Made by a program: the position numbers and the translations under genes
Source: Rhizobium sp. NXC24
Lineage (GTDB): Bacteria > Pseudomonadota > Alphaproteobacteria > Rhizobiales > Rhizobiaceae
Length of the DNA stretch: 64,000 bases
Reading direction: 5' to 3'
Assembly (NCBI RefSeq): GCF_002944315.1
Contig: NZ_CP024311.1
Coordinates: 410,501 to 474,500, forward strand
Notes under the pieces: generated by a model
Database searches by the model: none
The model's input: the letters and a program-made list of their open reading frames with translations, nothing else
Told to the model about the DNA's origin: nothing
Shown: piece after piece, positions 1-7,663 of the stretch
Layout: each line of letters opens with the position of its first letter
Numbering within the stretch: the stretch's first letter is position 1

Positions 1-99
1 AAGGGCAGCTTGCAGCGCCACGGCAAGCCCGCCGGCCGCCGCCGCACCTTGGTTGTCAGGGACGGAAACGCGGTTGGAAACGATGATGAGACGACTCAC
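1..99 (-). CDS. otsA: Trehalose-6-phosphate synthase, N-terminal fragment (runs off the left edge)
   Basis: Only the first 33 codons are present. They begin at a GTG (99) preceded by a good AGGAG ribosome binding site. The N-terminus reads SRLIIVSNRVSVP, the characteristic start of glycosyltransferase family 20 trehalose-phosphate synthases, followed by an Ala/Gly-rich stretch ending in GGLAVAL, which matches the UDP-glucose binding loop region. The enzyme joins UDP-glucose and glucose-6-phosphate to make trehalose-6-phosphate in the cytoplasm. otsB lies immediately upstream on the same strand, so the two probably form an otsB-otsA operon with a 54-bp gap. The remainder of the protein is outside the window. 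The identification rests on the short N-terminus plus the neighbour. Confidence 0.85.
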   Translation of the reverse strand, partial: MSRLIIVSNRVSVPDNQGAAAAGGLAVALQAAL

Positions 100-153
100 G
101 GAATGCTCCTTTCGAGAGGGCCGCGGCGGTAGGCCGAAATGACCAAAAAATGA

Positions 154-948
154 TTATTTGGCTAGCGCTGCGAGTATCTCTCTTAAACGCGCGGGTGAGG
201 GAATGGATGCGCGTGCAAGCGTCTTGCCGCTGGGCGGGCCGACGCGCACAGATTGACCGCCGAGGCGGTTGGCGACGGCGAACATGGTCTCGTCGGTGAC
301 GTCGTCACCGATCGCGAGCGGCCGCCGCCCGTTGAAGGGAGGCTCGTTGAGAAAGGCTTCGACGGCATGCCCTTTGCTCGCATGCGCGGGGCAAATTTCG
401 ACGACGAGCTTGCCATGCTGCAGGATCCAGTCCGGGCCGGCTTCCTGCAGATAGCGCTGCATCGCTTCGGCGACGTCGGCTTGGCGCTCGGGTGCCAGCC
501 GGTAGTGAACGGCGACAGCAGCCCCTTTATCTTCGACAAGAACGCCGGGCCAGGCCTCGACCTCCCGCGCGATCATGCGCTTCATCTCCTGGAAGGCAGG
601 CGGGATCAGCGCGCGCCGTAAGCGTCCTGCCGCATCGCGCCGTTCGGCGCCATGCAGGCCGGCGACGGAGAAGTGGAAGGGAGTAAACAGAGGATCGACA
701 AAAGCAACCCCGCGCCCGGTCACCAGCGCCAGCGCGCCGCCGAGCTGGCGGGAGAGCGCCTGAAGCACAAAGGGCAGGGACGGAGGTACGACTATCGCGT
801 CCGGGGTCTCCGCGAGATCGAGCAGCGTTCCGTCTATGTCGAGGAACAGCGCCCATTCGTCAGGATACAATGAGAGTGCGGTGAGCGCCGGCTCATTCGA
901 CGGCGCGGGTTCGGCTTCACCCTGTTCGGGCTGTTCCTTGTAAGTCAT
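154..948 (-). CDS. otsB: Trehalose-6-phosphate phosphatase
   Basis: This 264-residue HAD-superfamily phosphatase hydrolyses trehalose-6-phosphate to trehalose, an osmoprotectant. Visible motifs are the nucleophile motif FLDIDGTLLDL near residue 35, the second HAD motif region with VTGRG near residue 77, a conserved Lys in HASKGHAVEAF near residue 190, and the acidic metal-binding motif GDDVTDE near residue 217. The length is normal for bacterial OtsB. The first ~30 residues are Glu/Pro-rich and precede the catalytic core, so the exact start is uncertain; the ATG at 948 has only a weak ribosome binding site. The otsA start follows 54 bp downstream on the same strand, giving the complete two-step trehalose pathway. 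Confidence 0.93.
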   Translation of the reverse strand: MTYKEQPEQGEAEPAPSNEPALTALSLYPDEWALFLDIDGTLLDLAETPDAIVVPPSLPFVLQALSRQLGGALALVTGRGVAFVDPLFTPFHFSVAGLHGAERRDAAGRLRRALIPPAFQEMKRMIAREVEAWPGVLVEDKGAAVAVHYRLAPERQADVAEAMQRYLQEAGPDWILQHGKLVVEICPAHASKGHAVEAFLNEPPFNGRRPLAIGDDVTDETMFAVANRLGGQSVRVGPPSGKTLARASIPSPARLREILAALAK

Positions 949-1060
949 GGAAGCTTAGCTATGGCGCGCTTTCCGTTCGGCAAGAGAAAAACGACCACAC
1001 GAAAACGTTTATTCCGGGAAAGAGAGCCCGAAGCGCCGCGATATCGGCAACCGATAAATG

Positions 1061-1088
1061 CAAAAAAGGGCCGCGCGAAGCGACCCTT
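1061..1088 (-). terminator. Rho-independent terminator of the small minus-strand unit
   Basis: Read on the minus strand, a GC-rich stem (AAGGGTCGC pairing with GCGGCCCTT, with one G-U pair) is followed directly by TTTTTTG. It lies 55 bp downstream of the 24-codon minus-strand ORF at 1143-1217 and before otsB. This implies that the small ORF belongs to its own short transcript. Confidence 0.7.
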
Positions 1089-1142
1089 CCATGAGTTTTG
1101 GCCCGTAACTGGCCTGAAGCAAAACGCTTCCGGAAGGCTTGA

Positions 1143-1217
1143 TCAGAGCGAGGACTGCCTCGCAGCGCTCACAACCATTTCCATGCCTGATACGCGGACC
1201 GAAATCTCACTAGACAT
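1143..1217 (-). CDS. Small ORF, 24-residue peptide with strong ribosome binding site
   Basis: An ATG at 1217 is preceded by a strong Shine-Dalgarno sequence (GGAAGGTGA, six to seven bases away). It opens a 24-residue frame beginning MSSEISVRVSG and ending in TGA. The peptide is mildly hydrophobic in the middle, with no signal peptide or membrane segment and no recognised family. It sits between a perfect inverted repeat just upstream (1235-1262) and a rho-independent terminator (1061-1088), so operator, ribosome binding site, short frame and terminator form a complete miniature transcription unit of roughly 180 nt. It could be a leader peptide, a small regulatory protein, or a dual-function small RNA. 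The function is unknown. Confidence 0.4.
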   Translation of the reverse strand: MSSEISVRVSGMEMVVSAARQSSL

Positions 1218-1234
1218 TGGATCACCTTCCTTTC

Positions 1235-1262
1235 GTTACGTTGACGATATGCCTAACGTAAC
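1235..1262. promoter_or_regulatory. 28-bp perfect inverted repeat, probable operator
   Basis: The arms GTTACGTT (1235-1242) and AACGTAAC (1255-1262) are perfect 8-bp reverse complements separated by 12 bp. The element lies 18 bp upstream of the small minus-strand ORF start. On the minus strand a possible -35 (TTGAAT) is followed after 17 bp by ACGTTA, which lies inside one arm, so a bound repressor would block the promoter. The arm sequence was not recognised as a known regulator site. Confidence 0.5.
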
Positions 1263-1474
1263 TCAAATTTTGCTGAATTCAAGAGTGCAGAAGGCAAGAG
1301 GCTTCACTCTTCGTGTCGCATTGAAACGCAAGGCTTCGTTCAACTTTTGCGTGATATTGATTGCCGCAGTTGGCAGCGAAAGCAGCGCCTGTCCCTGCCA
1401 GCGGGCAGGATCGCGGGGAAGATGGGCAACCTCGACCGTGGCGATCGGCCTCGCCGTCAACAAGGAGGTGAGCT

Positions 1475-1507
1475 ATGTGGTTCCACTTAGCATCACGTTT
1501 CGCATAA
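1475..1507 (+). CDS. Ten-codon ORF MWFHLASRFA with very strong ribosome binding site
   Basis: A near-perfect Shine-Dalgarno sequence (AAGGAGGTGA) stands four bases before an ATG opening a ten-codon frame, MWFHLASRFA, that ends in TAA at 1507. A hairpin starts six bases later (1513-1544). Ribosome binding sites this strong are uncommon in this window. The ORF converges on the probable minus-strand small RNA at 1508-1595 and may share its terminator hairpin, an arrangement seen in leader peptides and some type I toxin-antitoxin loci. A second, overlapping frame starting at 1420 (MGNLDRGDRP...) ends just inside it. No family is recognised and expression is unproven. Confidence 0.3.
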   Translation: MWFHLASRFA

Positions 1508-1595
1508 GAAAAACCCGGACTAGCTGGCAGCTTGAAGTCCGGGTAGCTTTCTAACAGCGAAATAAAGAGGGGTGGGCTGCAACCTGCCCCTCACT
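1508..1595 (-). ncRNA. Probable small RNA, about 88 nt
   Basis: Read on the minus strand, a near-consensus promoter (1602-1630) is followed about seven bases later by a GC-rich hairpin (GAGGGG at 1592-1587 pairing with CCCCTC at 1572-1567), an A/T-rich linker, and a 9-bp terminator stem (ACCCGGACT with AGTCCGGGT, 1544-1513) ending in GTTTTTC. No reading frame of useful length lies inside. Promoter, two hairpins and a U-tract within ~90 nt is the usual architecture of rhizobial trans-acting small RNAs. It was not matched to a named alpha-r family. Its 3' end lies against the end of the ten-codon plus-strand ORF, so antisense action there is possible. Confidence 0.6.
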
Positions 1596-1601
1596 CCAGC
1601 A

Positions 1602-1630
1602 ATATAGGCCAAGCCGACATTTTCATCAAG
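1602..1630 (-). promoter_or_regulatory. Near-consensus rhizobial sigma70 promoter
   Basis: On the minus strand CTTGAT (1630-1625) is separated by exactly 17 bp from CTATAT (1607-1602). The rhizobial vegetative consensus is CTTGAC-N17-CTATAT, so 11 of 12 positions match. Transcription would begin near 1595 and read into the probable small RNA. Confidence 0.7.
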
Positions 1631-1856
1631 CTAGGCAGCGAGAGGCCGAAAAAGCCGATTCGAAGCAGGCATGGTCACAAAAGAATAATGCTGCGACGCC
1701 GAAATGTGATCGGACGGCGTGTCAAGAATCTGTCACCTTCAACCATCAATCCTTGGTAGATTAAGAGTTTATTACCTATTCCGCACAAACAATCGTCCTT
1801 GATTTTGACATTCTCCCGCGGGACAGGAAGCAAGCGGGAATTGGAGCGAAAGACGC
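1631..1856. other. Intergenic region upstream of the glutamine amidotransferase
   Basis: No gene is visible in these 226 bases. The segment is less GC-rich than its surroundings and must contain the upstream part of the small RNA promoter and the promoter of the plus-strand amidotransferase gene. A TTGACA-like hexamer occurs near 1806. No inverted repeat or terminator stood out. Confidence 0.4.
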
Positions 1857-2675
1857 ATGTGTCGCTGGGCAGCCTATCGTGGAGACCCCCTCTATCTGGA
1901 GGAGCTGGTGTCTTCGCCTGCCCACTCCCTCATCGAACAATCCCATTGCGCAACGCGCGCCAAGACGGCGACTAACGGCGACGGATTTGGCATTGCCTGG
2001 TATGGCGATCGGCCGGAGCCGGGCCGTTATCGCGACATCCTTCCGGCTTGGTCCGATTGCAATCTCAAGAGCTTGGCGCGGCAGATCCGTTCCCCGCTCT
2101 TTCTCGCCCACGTCCGCGCCGCAACCGGCGGCGGCACGCGGCGCGACAATTGCCATCCCTTCGTCTACGAGAACTGGTCTTTCCAGCACAACGGGCAGAT
2201 TTCCAATTTTGACCGTTTGCGCCGGCCGATGGAAACGATGCTCGATGATCAGCTTTTCCACGCCCGCGGCGGCACGACGGATTCCGAGCTTCTGTTCCTG
2301 TTGGCGCTGCAATTCGGCCTTGCAACCAATCCGTTCGCCGCGATCGCGGAAACCATCGGTTTTGTCGAGGGCCTGTCGGTTCATCTGACCGGCTCGGCGC
2401 TGGTGCGCTTCACGGCCGCTTTTTCCGATGGCAAGTCGCTGCATGCGGTGCGCTACGCCACCGATCGCAAGGCGCCGACGCTTTACGCCTCGCCCGTGGG
2501 CATCGGCTATTGCCTCGTCTCCGAACCGCTGAACGACGATATCGATGCCTGGACGGAAATTCCGGATGGCAGCGCCGTATTGATCGACGATATGGGCGTT
2601 CACATCACGCCCTTCCAGCCGGAAACGCGCGCATCCTCCACCGGACCGCAGACGCCCGTCACTATCCCTGCTTGA
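1857..2675 (+). CDS. Class II glutamine amidotransferase (YafJ/EgtC-like)
   Basis: This 272-residue protein starts MCRWAAYRG. After removal of Met1, Cys2 becomes the N-terminal nucleophile of class II (Ntn) amidotransferases. Further family features are NGDGFGIAWYG near residue 40, FLAHVRAATGG near residue 81, and CHPFVYENWSFQHNGQI near residues 99-115, which form the glutamine-binding pocket. The protein is essentially a stand-alone glutaminase domain, like YafJ. EgtC of ergothioneine synthesis has the same fold, but no egtB or egtD is nearby, so that label is not supported. Its 3' end overlaps the convergent coaBC gene by 14 bp. The physiological substrate is unknown. Confidence 0.85.
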   Translation: MCRWAAYRGDPLYLEELVSSPAHSLIEQSHCATRAKTATNGDGFGIAWYGDRPEPGRYRDILPAWSDCNLKSLARQIRSPLFLAHVRAATGGGTRRDNCHPFVYENWSFQHNGQISNFDRLRRPMETMLDDQLFHARGGTTDSELLFLLALQFGLATNPFAAIAETIGFVEGLSVHLTGSALVRFTAAFSDGKSLHAVRYATDRKAPTLYASPVGIGYCLVSEPLNDDIDAWTEIPDGSAVLIDDMGVHITPFQPETRASSTGPQTPVTIPA

Positions 2676-3873
2676 ACTGTTCGGCAATCAAAGCCGCCAG
2701 ACGCGCCGCCACTTCGTCCTTGTCGAGATCGGGCCATTGCTCCACGCCGTCATGGCGGATGAGTTTCACGCTGTTGCGCGTGCCGCCCATGATACCGGTT
2801 GCCGGCGAGACATCGTTGGCGACGATCATGTCGGCGCCCTTGCGCTCCAGCTTCGCCCTTGCATTCGCCTCCATATCCTGCGTTTCGGCCGCAAAGCCGA
2901 TGACGAGTTTCGGCCGCTGCGTGTGATGGCCGACGGTTTTCAGGATGTCGGGATTTTCCGTGAGCGCCAGTGTCGGAATGGATTCGCCCGGATGTTTCTT
3001 GATCTTCTGATCGGCGGCCGAGGCGACGCGCCAATCGGCAACAGCCGCGACCATTACGGCAATATCGGCCGGAAGGGCTGAAAGCACGGCATCGCGCATT
3101 TCCTCCGCCCGCTCGACATGAACAACATGCATGCCCATCGGATCGGGGATCGAGACAGGCCCGGAAACGAGCGTGACGTCGGCCCCGAGGGCGGCAAGCG
3201 CCGAGGCGATGGCATGGCCTTGCCGGCCGGAGGACCGGTTGGCGATATAGCGCACGGGGTCGATCGGCTCATGCGTCGGACCCGACGTGACGACGGCCTT
3301 TCTGCCGGCGAGCGGCCTTGCCCCGTCGTCCAGTCGCATTTCGGCGGCAGCAACGATCTCCAGTGGCTCGGCCATGCGGCCGGTGCCGGCCTCCTTGCCC
3401 TCAGCCATTTCCCCGGACATCGGCCCGACGAAACGGATGCCGTCGCCCCTCAAGATCTCGACATTGCGCTTCGTCGCCGGATGCGCCCACATCTTCGGAT
3501 TCATGGCAGGCGCTGCGAGCACCGGCCGATCGGTCGCGAGCAGTACGGTCGACGCAAGGTCGTCCGCCAAGCCATTGGCCATCTTGGCCAAGAGATCGGC
3601 CGTTGCCGGCGCAATGAGCACCAGATCGCAGTCGCGCGCCAGCCTGATATGGCCGACATCCTGCTCGTCCTGTCGGGAAAACAGGTCGGTGAAGACATGG
3701 TCTGCCGCCAGTGCGCCGACGGCAAGCGGCGTGATGAATTCCTGTGCCCCCGATGTCATGATCGGGCGGACTGTGGCGCCGCGTTCGCGCAGCCGCCGGA
3801 TCAGGTCGAGGCTCTTATAGGCCGCGATGCCCCCGGAAATGATGAGAAGGATGCGTTTTCCCGCGAGAACCAT
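2662..3873 (-). CDS. coaBC: Bifunctional phosphopantothenoylcysteine decarboxylase / phosphopantothenate-cysteine ligase
   Basis: This 403-residue fusion carries out two steps of coenzyme A synthesis: CoaB joins cysteine to 4'-phosphopantothenate, and CoaC decarboxylates the product. The N-terminal flavoprotein half (to about residue 185) has GGIAAYKSLDLIRRL, the FMN/substrate histidine region, and APAMNPKMW near residue 122. The C-terminal half has VTSGPTHEPIDPVRYIANRSSG near residue 195 and KKHPGESIPTLALTENPDIL near residue 290, typical of CoaB. The CoaC substrate loop reads EMAEGKEAGTGRMAEP; the cysteine found there in the E. coli-type enzyme (ACG...GRM) is absent. The only cysteine in the CoaC half lies in ARDCDLVLIAP. 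Length is normal. Confidence 0.95.
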   Translation of the reverse strand: MVLAGKRILLIISGGIAAYKSLDLIRRLRERGATVRPIMTSGAQEFITPLAVGALAADHVFTDLFSRQDEQDVGHIRLARDCDLVLIAPATADLLAKMANGLADDLASTVLLATDRPVLAAPAMNPKMWAHPATKRNVEILRGDGIRFVGPMSGEMAEGKEAGTGRMAEPLEIVAAAEMRLDDGARPLAGRKAVVTSGPTHEPIDPVRYIANRSSGRQGHAIASALAALGADVTLVSGPVSIPDPMGMHVVHVERAEEMRDAVLSALPADIAVMVAAVADWRVASAADQKIKKHPGESIPTLALTENPDILKTVGHHTQRPKLVIGFAAETQDMEANARAKLERKGADMIVANDVSPATGIMGGTRNSVKLIRHDGVEQWPDLDKDEVAARLAALIAEQFKQG

Positions 3874-3948
3874 GGCCCGAACCCGTCGCCTGTTTTTATG
3901 CTCATGAACCTAAGCCTTTGGCGCACAATAGGCAATCGGCTCTGATGG

Positions 3949-4857
3949 TCAGCCGAGAATGTCGACACAGAAGTCGATGAAGACACGCACCTTTGCCGGC
4001 ACGTGATGACGGGACGGGTAGAAGGCATAAAGCGGATAAAGCTCGTCCTTCCAGTCGGGGAAAAGGTCGACAAGCTCTCCGCGCTCCAGAAAATCCGCAA
4101 TGCCAAGCGTGAAGACTTGGGCGATGCCGAGGCCCGCAAGACAGGTTCCCAACGTCGTCCCGGCGTCATTGACCAGGATGCGGCCGCGCGTCTCGACGGG
4201 GATGACCTTGCGCCCGCGCCGGAATTCCCATTCGAATGCGCGCCCGGTGCGCGGATCCTGATAATGGATACAGAGATGGTTCGCGACGTCGGCCGGCGTT
4301 TTCGGCCTGCCATAGCGCTCGATATAGGCGGGTGCAGCGACCGTCATCACGCGGGTTTCCAGAAGCAGCCGGGCGATCAGGGAGGTTTGCGGCGGCTCGC
4401 CGAAGCGCAGGGCGACATCAATGCCGTCGGCAACGAGATCGCCGATCTCGTTGCGGGTCAAAATCTCGATCTGCAGCTCGGGATAGCGATCGAGGAAGGC
4501 ACCGAGGCGCGGCGCCAAGATGAGGCGAGAGAAATAGGGATCGACATTGATACGCAGGCGGCCACGCACGGATTGGGCGACGCCAGCCACTGTCGTCGCG
4601 GCCTCCTCGATGCCGCCGAGCAGCGGCACCACCTGCTCGTAGAAACGAGCCCCATCATCCGTCAGCCGCAGCGCTCGCGTCGTGCGGTCCAGCAGGCGCA
4701 CGCCGATGCGCGCCTCCAGCCGCGAAACTGCCCGGCTGACCCCGGAGGGCGTGAGGCCAAGCACTTCCGCCGCCCGCACGAAGCTGCCGCCTTCCACTAC
4801 GGCTGCCAGCACGCTGACGCCATTCAGCAATCGTCCGTCGAACATCGTTCCATCCAT
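3949..4857 (-). CDS. LysR-family transcriptional regulator
   Basis: This 302-residue protein has an N-terminal winged helix-turn-helix (VVEGGSFVRAAEVLGLTPSG with SRAVSRLEARIGVRLLDRTTR, residues ~20-62) and a LysR substrate-binding domain in the C-terminal two thirds. The TPSGVSRAVSRLE recognition helix and the LCIHYQDPRTG segment resemble regulators of the CrgA/AaeR-like branch that often control quinone or aromatic-aldehyde reductases. It lies on the same strand as, and 140 bp downstream of, the short-chain dehydrogenase at 4998-5762, which is a plausible but untested target. The ATG at 4857 was kept; a second ATG four codons later is also possible. Confidence 0.88.
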   Translation of the reverse strand: MDGTMFDGRLLNGVSVLAAVVEGGSFVRAAEVLGLTPSGVSRAVSRLEARIGVRLLDRTTRALRLTDDGARFYEQVVPLLGGIEEAATTVAGVAQSVRGRLRINVDPYFSRLILAPRLGAFLDRYPELQIEILTRNEIGDLVADGIDVALRFGEPPQTSLIARLLLETRVMTVAAPAYIERYGRPKTPADVANHLCIHYQDPRTGRAFEWEFRRGRKVIPVETRGRILVNDAGTTLGTCLAGLGIAQVFTLGIADFLERGELVDLFPDWKDELYPLYAFYPSRHHVPAKVRVFIDFCVDILG

Positions 4858-4997
4858 GATTTTCCGTCAGCAATCATGGAGGGGCGGTACATTTCAGTCA
4901 AAGTCTTTCGAATGCGGAAAGGCCGCGGAGAAGCTCCGCAGCCTCGCTTCAGTCACCCCGGGGTTCCGACCTCGGCGATTGTTCGTGCCGCCGTCGA

Positions 4998-5762
4998 TTA
5001 CGTGCGCGTGATCGAGGCGCCGCCATCGACCAGGGATGCCGTGCCGGTGACGAAGCTCGCATCGTCGGAGGCGAGGTAGAGGACCGAGCGGGCAAGCTCA
5101 TCGGGGCCAGCGACACGCTTTAGCGCATGCAGATTGGTGACGAAGCCCTGCTTGTCGGGGGTATCGTTCATCTCGCGGTACATGTCGGTATCGACGGCGC
5201 CCGGCAGCACGGCATTGACGCGCACATTCCGCGGGCCGAATTCGGCAGCGAGTGCCTGGGTCAGACCGATCAGGCCGGACTTGCTGGCGGCATAGGCGGC
5301 GACGCCGGGGAAGGCAAAGCTGTAGCCCACAAAGGTCGACGTGAAGATCACCGAACCACCGCCATGCTTGACCATTTCACCGATCTGGTGCTTTGCCGCA
5401 AGGAACGAAGCGGTGAGGTTGATTGCCAATGCATCGGCAAAACCTGCCTCCGAGACTTCAGTGCTCGGGCCGGCTTCGCCCAGCGTGCCGGCGTTGTTGA
5501 AGGCGATGTCGAGTTTGCCGTAGCGCTCGACGGCGAGGGCGACCAGCGCCTTGTGATAATCTTCAGAACGCACATCGCCGGCGAGTGCGGCAGCTTCGCC
5601 GCCCGCGGCCTTGATTTCCGCGACAAGGCTTTCCAATTCCGGCTGGCGACGGGCGCCGACGATAACCTTGGCGCCTTCGGCAGCAAAGAGTTTCGCTGTA
5701 GCGCGCCCGATGCCCGAGCTTGCGCCGGTGACGATTGCGACTTTTCCATTCAAGCGGTTCAT
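4998..5762 (-). CDS. Short-chain dehydrogenase/reductase (SDR)
   Basis: This 254-residue classical SDR has the cofactor-binding TGASSGIGRATAKLFAAEG near residue 12, NNAGTLGE near residue 88, a catalytic Ser in FTSTFVGYSF, the YAASK catalytic motif near residue 155, and VLPGAVDTDMYRE in the substrate loop. It ends in FVTGTASLVDGGASITRT, the usual SDR C-terminus. An Arg following the basic region GARRQPEL suggests NADP(H) preference. The substrate cannot be read from sequence. The start at 5762 was chosen because it has an AGGAG site eight bases away; a longer frame exists to 5810. A LysR gene starts divergently 119 bp upstream, so the shared region probably holds its operator. Confidence 0.9.
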   Translation of the reverse strand: MNRLNGKVAIVTGASSGIGRATAKLFAAEGAKVIVGARRQPELESLVAEIKAAGGEAAALAGDVRSEDYHKALVALAVERYGKLDIAFNNAGTLGEAGPSTEVSEAGFADALAINLTASFLAAKHQIGEMVKHGGGSVIFTSTFVGYSFAFPGVAAYAASKSGLIGLTQALAAEFGPRNVRVNAVLPGAVDTDMYREMNDTPDKQGFVTNLHALKRVAGPDELARSVLYLASDDASFVTGTASLVDGGASITRT

Positions 5763-5881
5763 TGTTCCATCTCCTGTGTGAGGACGTGTCTGTTGTTCCG
5801 TCCGATGCAAAGAGAATGGTGTTTTTCGATCGTTCGGATTAGTCTTTAAATCATGGAATTCGAATTCGGGATTGCCGAACG

Positions 5882-6787
5882 ATGCTCAAGATTGAAGGAA
5901 TCGCTGCTTTTGTGGCCATAGCCGAAGCGGGATCGATCAGCGAAGCGGCGCGCCGGCTGCGTCTATCGAAATCCGTCGTGAGCGAGCGGTTGGCGGAGAT
6001 GGAGAAGACGCTCGGCGCCACGCTGCTGCATCGCACGACCCGCAAGCTGACGTTGACGGAAGACGGTGCCGCCTTTCTGGAGCGCGCCTCGCGGATCGTG
6101 CATGAGGTGCGGGAGGCAGCGGCCGATCTCGCCGAACGGCGCGGCACGTTGGCGGGCCCCTTGCGCATCGCCGCCCCCGTTACCTTCGGCCGCATGCATC
6201 TTGGTCCGGCGCTTTATTCTTTCCTGGCCGATCACCCCGAAATCGAACTGACACTCGATCTCGACGACCGTCGTGTTGATGCCTCCTCGGACGGTTATGA
6301 CGCCATCATCCGTCACGGGCCGATTGCCGATTCACGCCTCGTTGCCTGGAAACTCGCCCCCAGCCGCCGGCTTCTCGTGGCATCGCCGGACTATCTCGCC
6401 CGCAATGGCTCACCGACTTCGCTGGCGGACCTCGGCGATCACCGGGGGATTTTCTACACCAACCGCGGTGTGGCCGATTGGCGCTTCCAGGGGCCGGAGG
6501 GTCCAGTGGTCATCAGGGGCAAGCTGGCGCTCGGTATCAACAATGGCGACGTATCCCGCGATGCGGCCATCGCCGGTCTCGGCATCGCGCTGCTGCCGAC
6601 CTTCATCGCCGGTCCGGCGATCAACGAGGGGCTGCTCGTCGAAATCGATGTCGGCTACAGGCCGGAGGGCGAATTCATCTTCATGGCACATCCGGAGGGG
6701 CGCAATCCCTCGGCAAAGCTGCGCGCCATCGCCGATCATCTGAAGAAGACATTCGGCAATCCGCCGTATTGGGATCCTATTGGATAG
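5882..6787 (+). CDS. LysR-family transcriptional regulator
   Basis: This 301-residue protein has an N-terminal helix-turn-helix (AEAGSISEAARRLRLSKS followed by VVSERLAEMEKTLGATLLHR) and a LysR effector domain with RIAAPVTFGRMHLGPALYSF near residue 92. It is transcribed divergently from the SDR gene at 4998-5762, the standard arrangement of a LysR regulator with its target, so it is the likely controller of that gene. It also ends one base before the stop of the next, convergent LysR gene. The effector is unknown. Confidence 0.9.
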   Translation: MLKIEGIAAFVAIAEAGSISEAARRLRLSKSVVSERLAEMEKTLGATLLHRTTRKLTLTEDGAAFLERASRIVHEVREAAADLAERRGTLAGPLRIAAPVTFGRMHLGPALYSFLADHPEIELTLDLDDRRVDASSDGYDAIIRHGPIADSRLVAWKLAPSRRLLVASPDYLARNGSPTSLADLGDHRGIFYTNRGVADWRFQGPEGPVVIRGKLALGINNGDVSRDAAIAGLGIALLPTFIAGPAINEGLLVEIDVGYRPEGEFIFMAHPEGRNPSAKLRAIADHLKKTFGNPPYWDPIG

Positions 6788-7663
6788 TCAGCCGATCAGG
6801 CTCATCAGATTGGCCGCAACCGGCGAGCGCTGCGCCTTGAGGATGGCAAGCCCAAGGCGCGCCACCAGTGGCGGCCCGTCGATCGGGCGATAGGCGACGC
6901 CGTCGAGCTTGATCTGCGCGATCGAGGCCGGAACGATGGAGACCCCGAGATTGGCGGCGACGAGATTGACGACGGAAGGGATCTGCGGCGCTTCCTGCGT
7001 CACCACCAGTTCGAAACCGGCATCGCGGCAGGCGGCGACGATATCGTCATAGAGGCTCAGTCCCACCATGCGCGGGAAGAGGATGAAGGGCTCGTTTGCC
7101 AGCGCGGCGACCTGCACGCGGTCCTTGCCTGCAAGAGGATGATGGGCAGGCAGCGCGATCACCATCGGCTCGTCGGCGAAGCGCTTGAGCCGGACGTCGT
7201 GCGGATCTTCCAGGCCGGGTCGAATGAAGGCGGCGTCGATTTCGCCGCGCATCAGCCGTTCCATCAGCGCATTGGTATTCATCTCGGTCAGCGACAGGCG
7301 CACCGCCGGCCAGCGGTTGCGGAATTCGCGAATAGTGGCGCTGACGATCGTGTTGAAGGCCGAGGATGCGGTGAAGCCGAGCGACAGGCGGCCGATCTCG
7401 CCGCGATTGGCGCGCTGGGCGGCGAGCTTTGCCTTTTCCGCTGCATCCACGGCGGCCTTCGCTTCGGCAAGGAAGGCCTCGCCTGCTGCCGTCAGTTCCG
7501 CCCCGTGTGGAACACGATGGAAGAGCGCTGCGCCCACCTCGTTTTCGAGATCGCGGATCTGCTGGCTGAGCGGCGGTTGTCCAATGCCGAGTTTGGCGGC
7601 CGCACGGGTGAAATTCCCTTCCTCCGCCAGCGCCAGAAAATAGCGGATATGACGTAGCTCCAT
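6788..7663 (-). CDS. LysR-family transcriptional regulator (BenM/CatM-like)
   Basis: This 291-residue protein begins MELRHIRYFLALAEEGNFTR. The ATG at 7663 has a GGAGATAGCG ribosome binding site and was preferred over an in-frame TTG at 7675. The helix-turn-helix continues AAAKLGIGQPPLSQQIRDLE, typical of the BenM/CatM/AlsR branch. The effector domain includes GEIGRLSLGFTASSAFN near residue 90. The gene diverges from an MFS exporter (start 7760) across a 96-bp intergenic region, a common layout in which the regulator responds to a small molecule and controls its transporter. Confidence 0.92.
   Translation of the reverse strand: MELRHIRYFLALAEEGNFTRAAAKLGIGQPPLSQQIRDLENEVGAALFHRVPHGAELTAAGEAFLAEAKAAVDAAEKAKLAAQRANRGEIGRLSLGFTASSAFNTIVSATIREFRNRWPAVRLSLTEMNTNALMERLMRGEIDAAFIRPGLEDPHDVRLKRFADEPMVIALPAHHPLAGKDRVQVAALANEPFILFPRMVGLSLYDDIVAACRDAGFELVVTQEAPQIPSVVNLVAANLGVSIVPASIAQIKLDGVAYRPIDGPPLVARLGLAILKAQRSPVAANLMSLIG

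Noticed and set aside
961..1554. 197-codon plus-strand reading frame
   Set aside because: It has no ribosome binding site, no family resemblance and odd composition, and overlaps the small RNA, terminators and small ORFs in the region.
1857..2675. EgtC of ergothioneine synthesis
   Set aside because: The fold agrees, but no egtB or egtD is nearby and the protein resembles stand-alone YafJ-type glutaminases. A functional link with the catabolic operon is unsupported.
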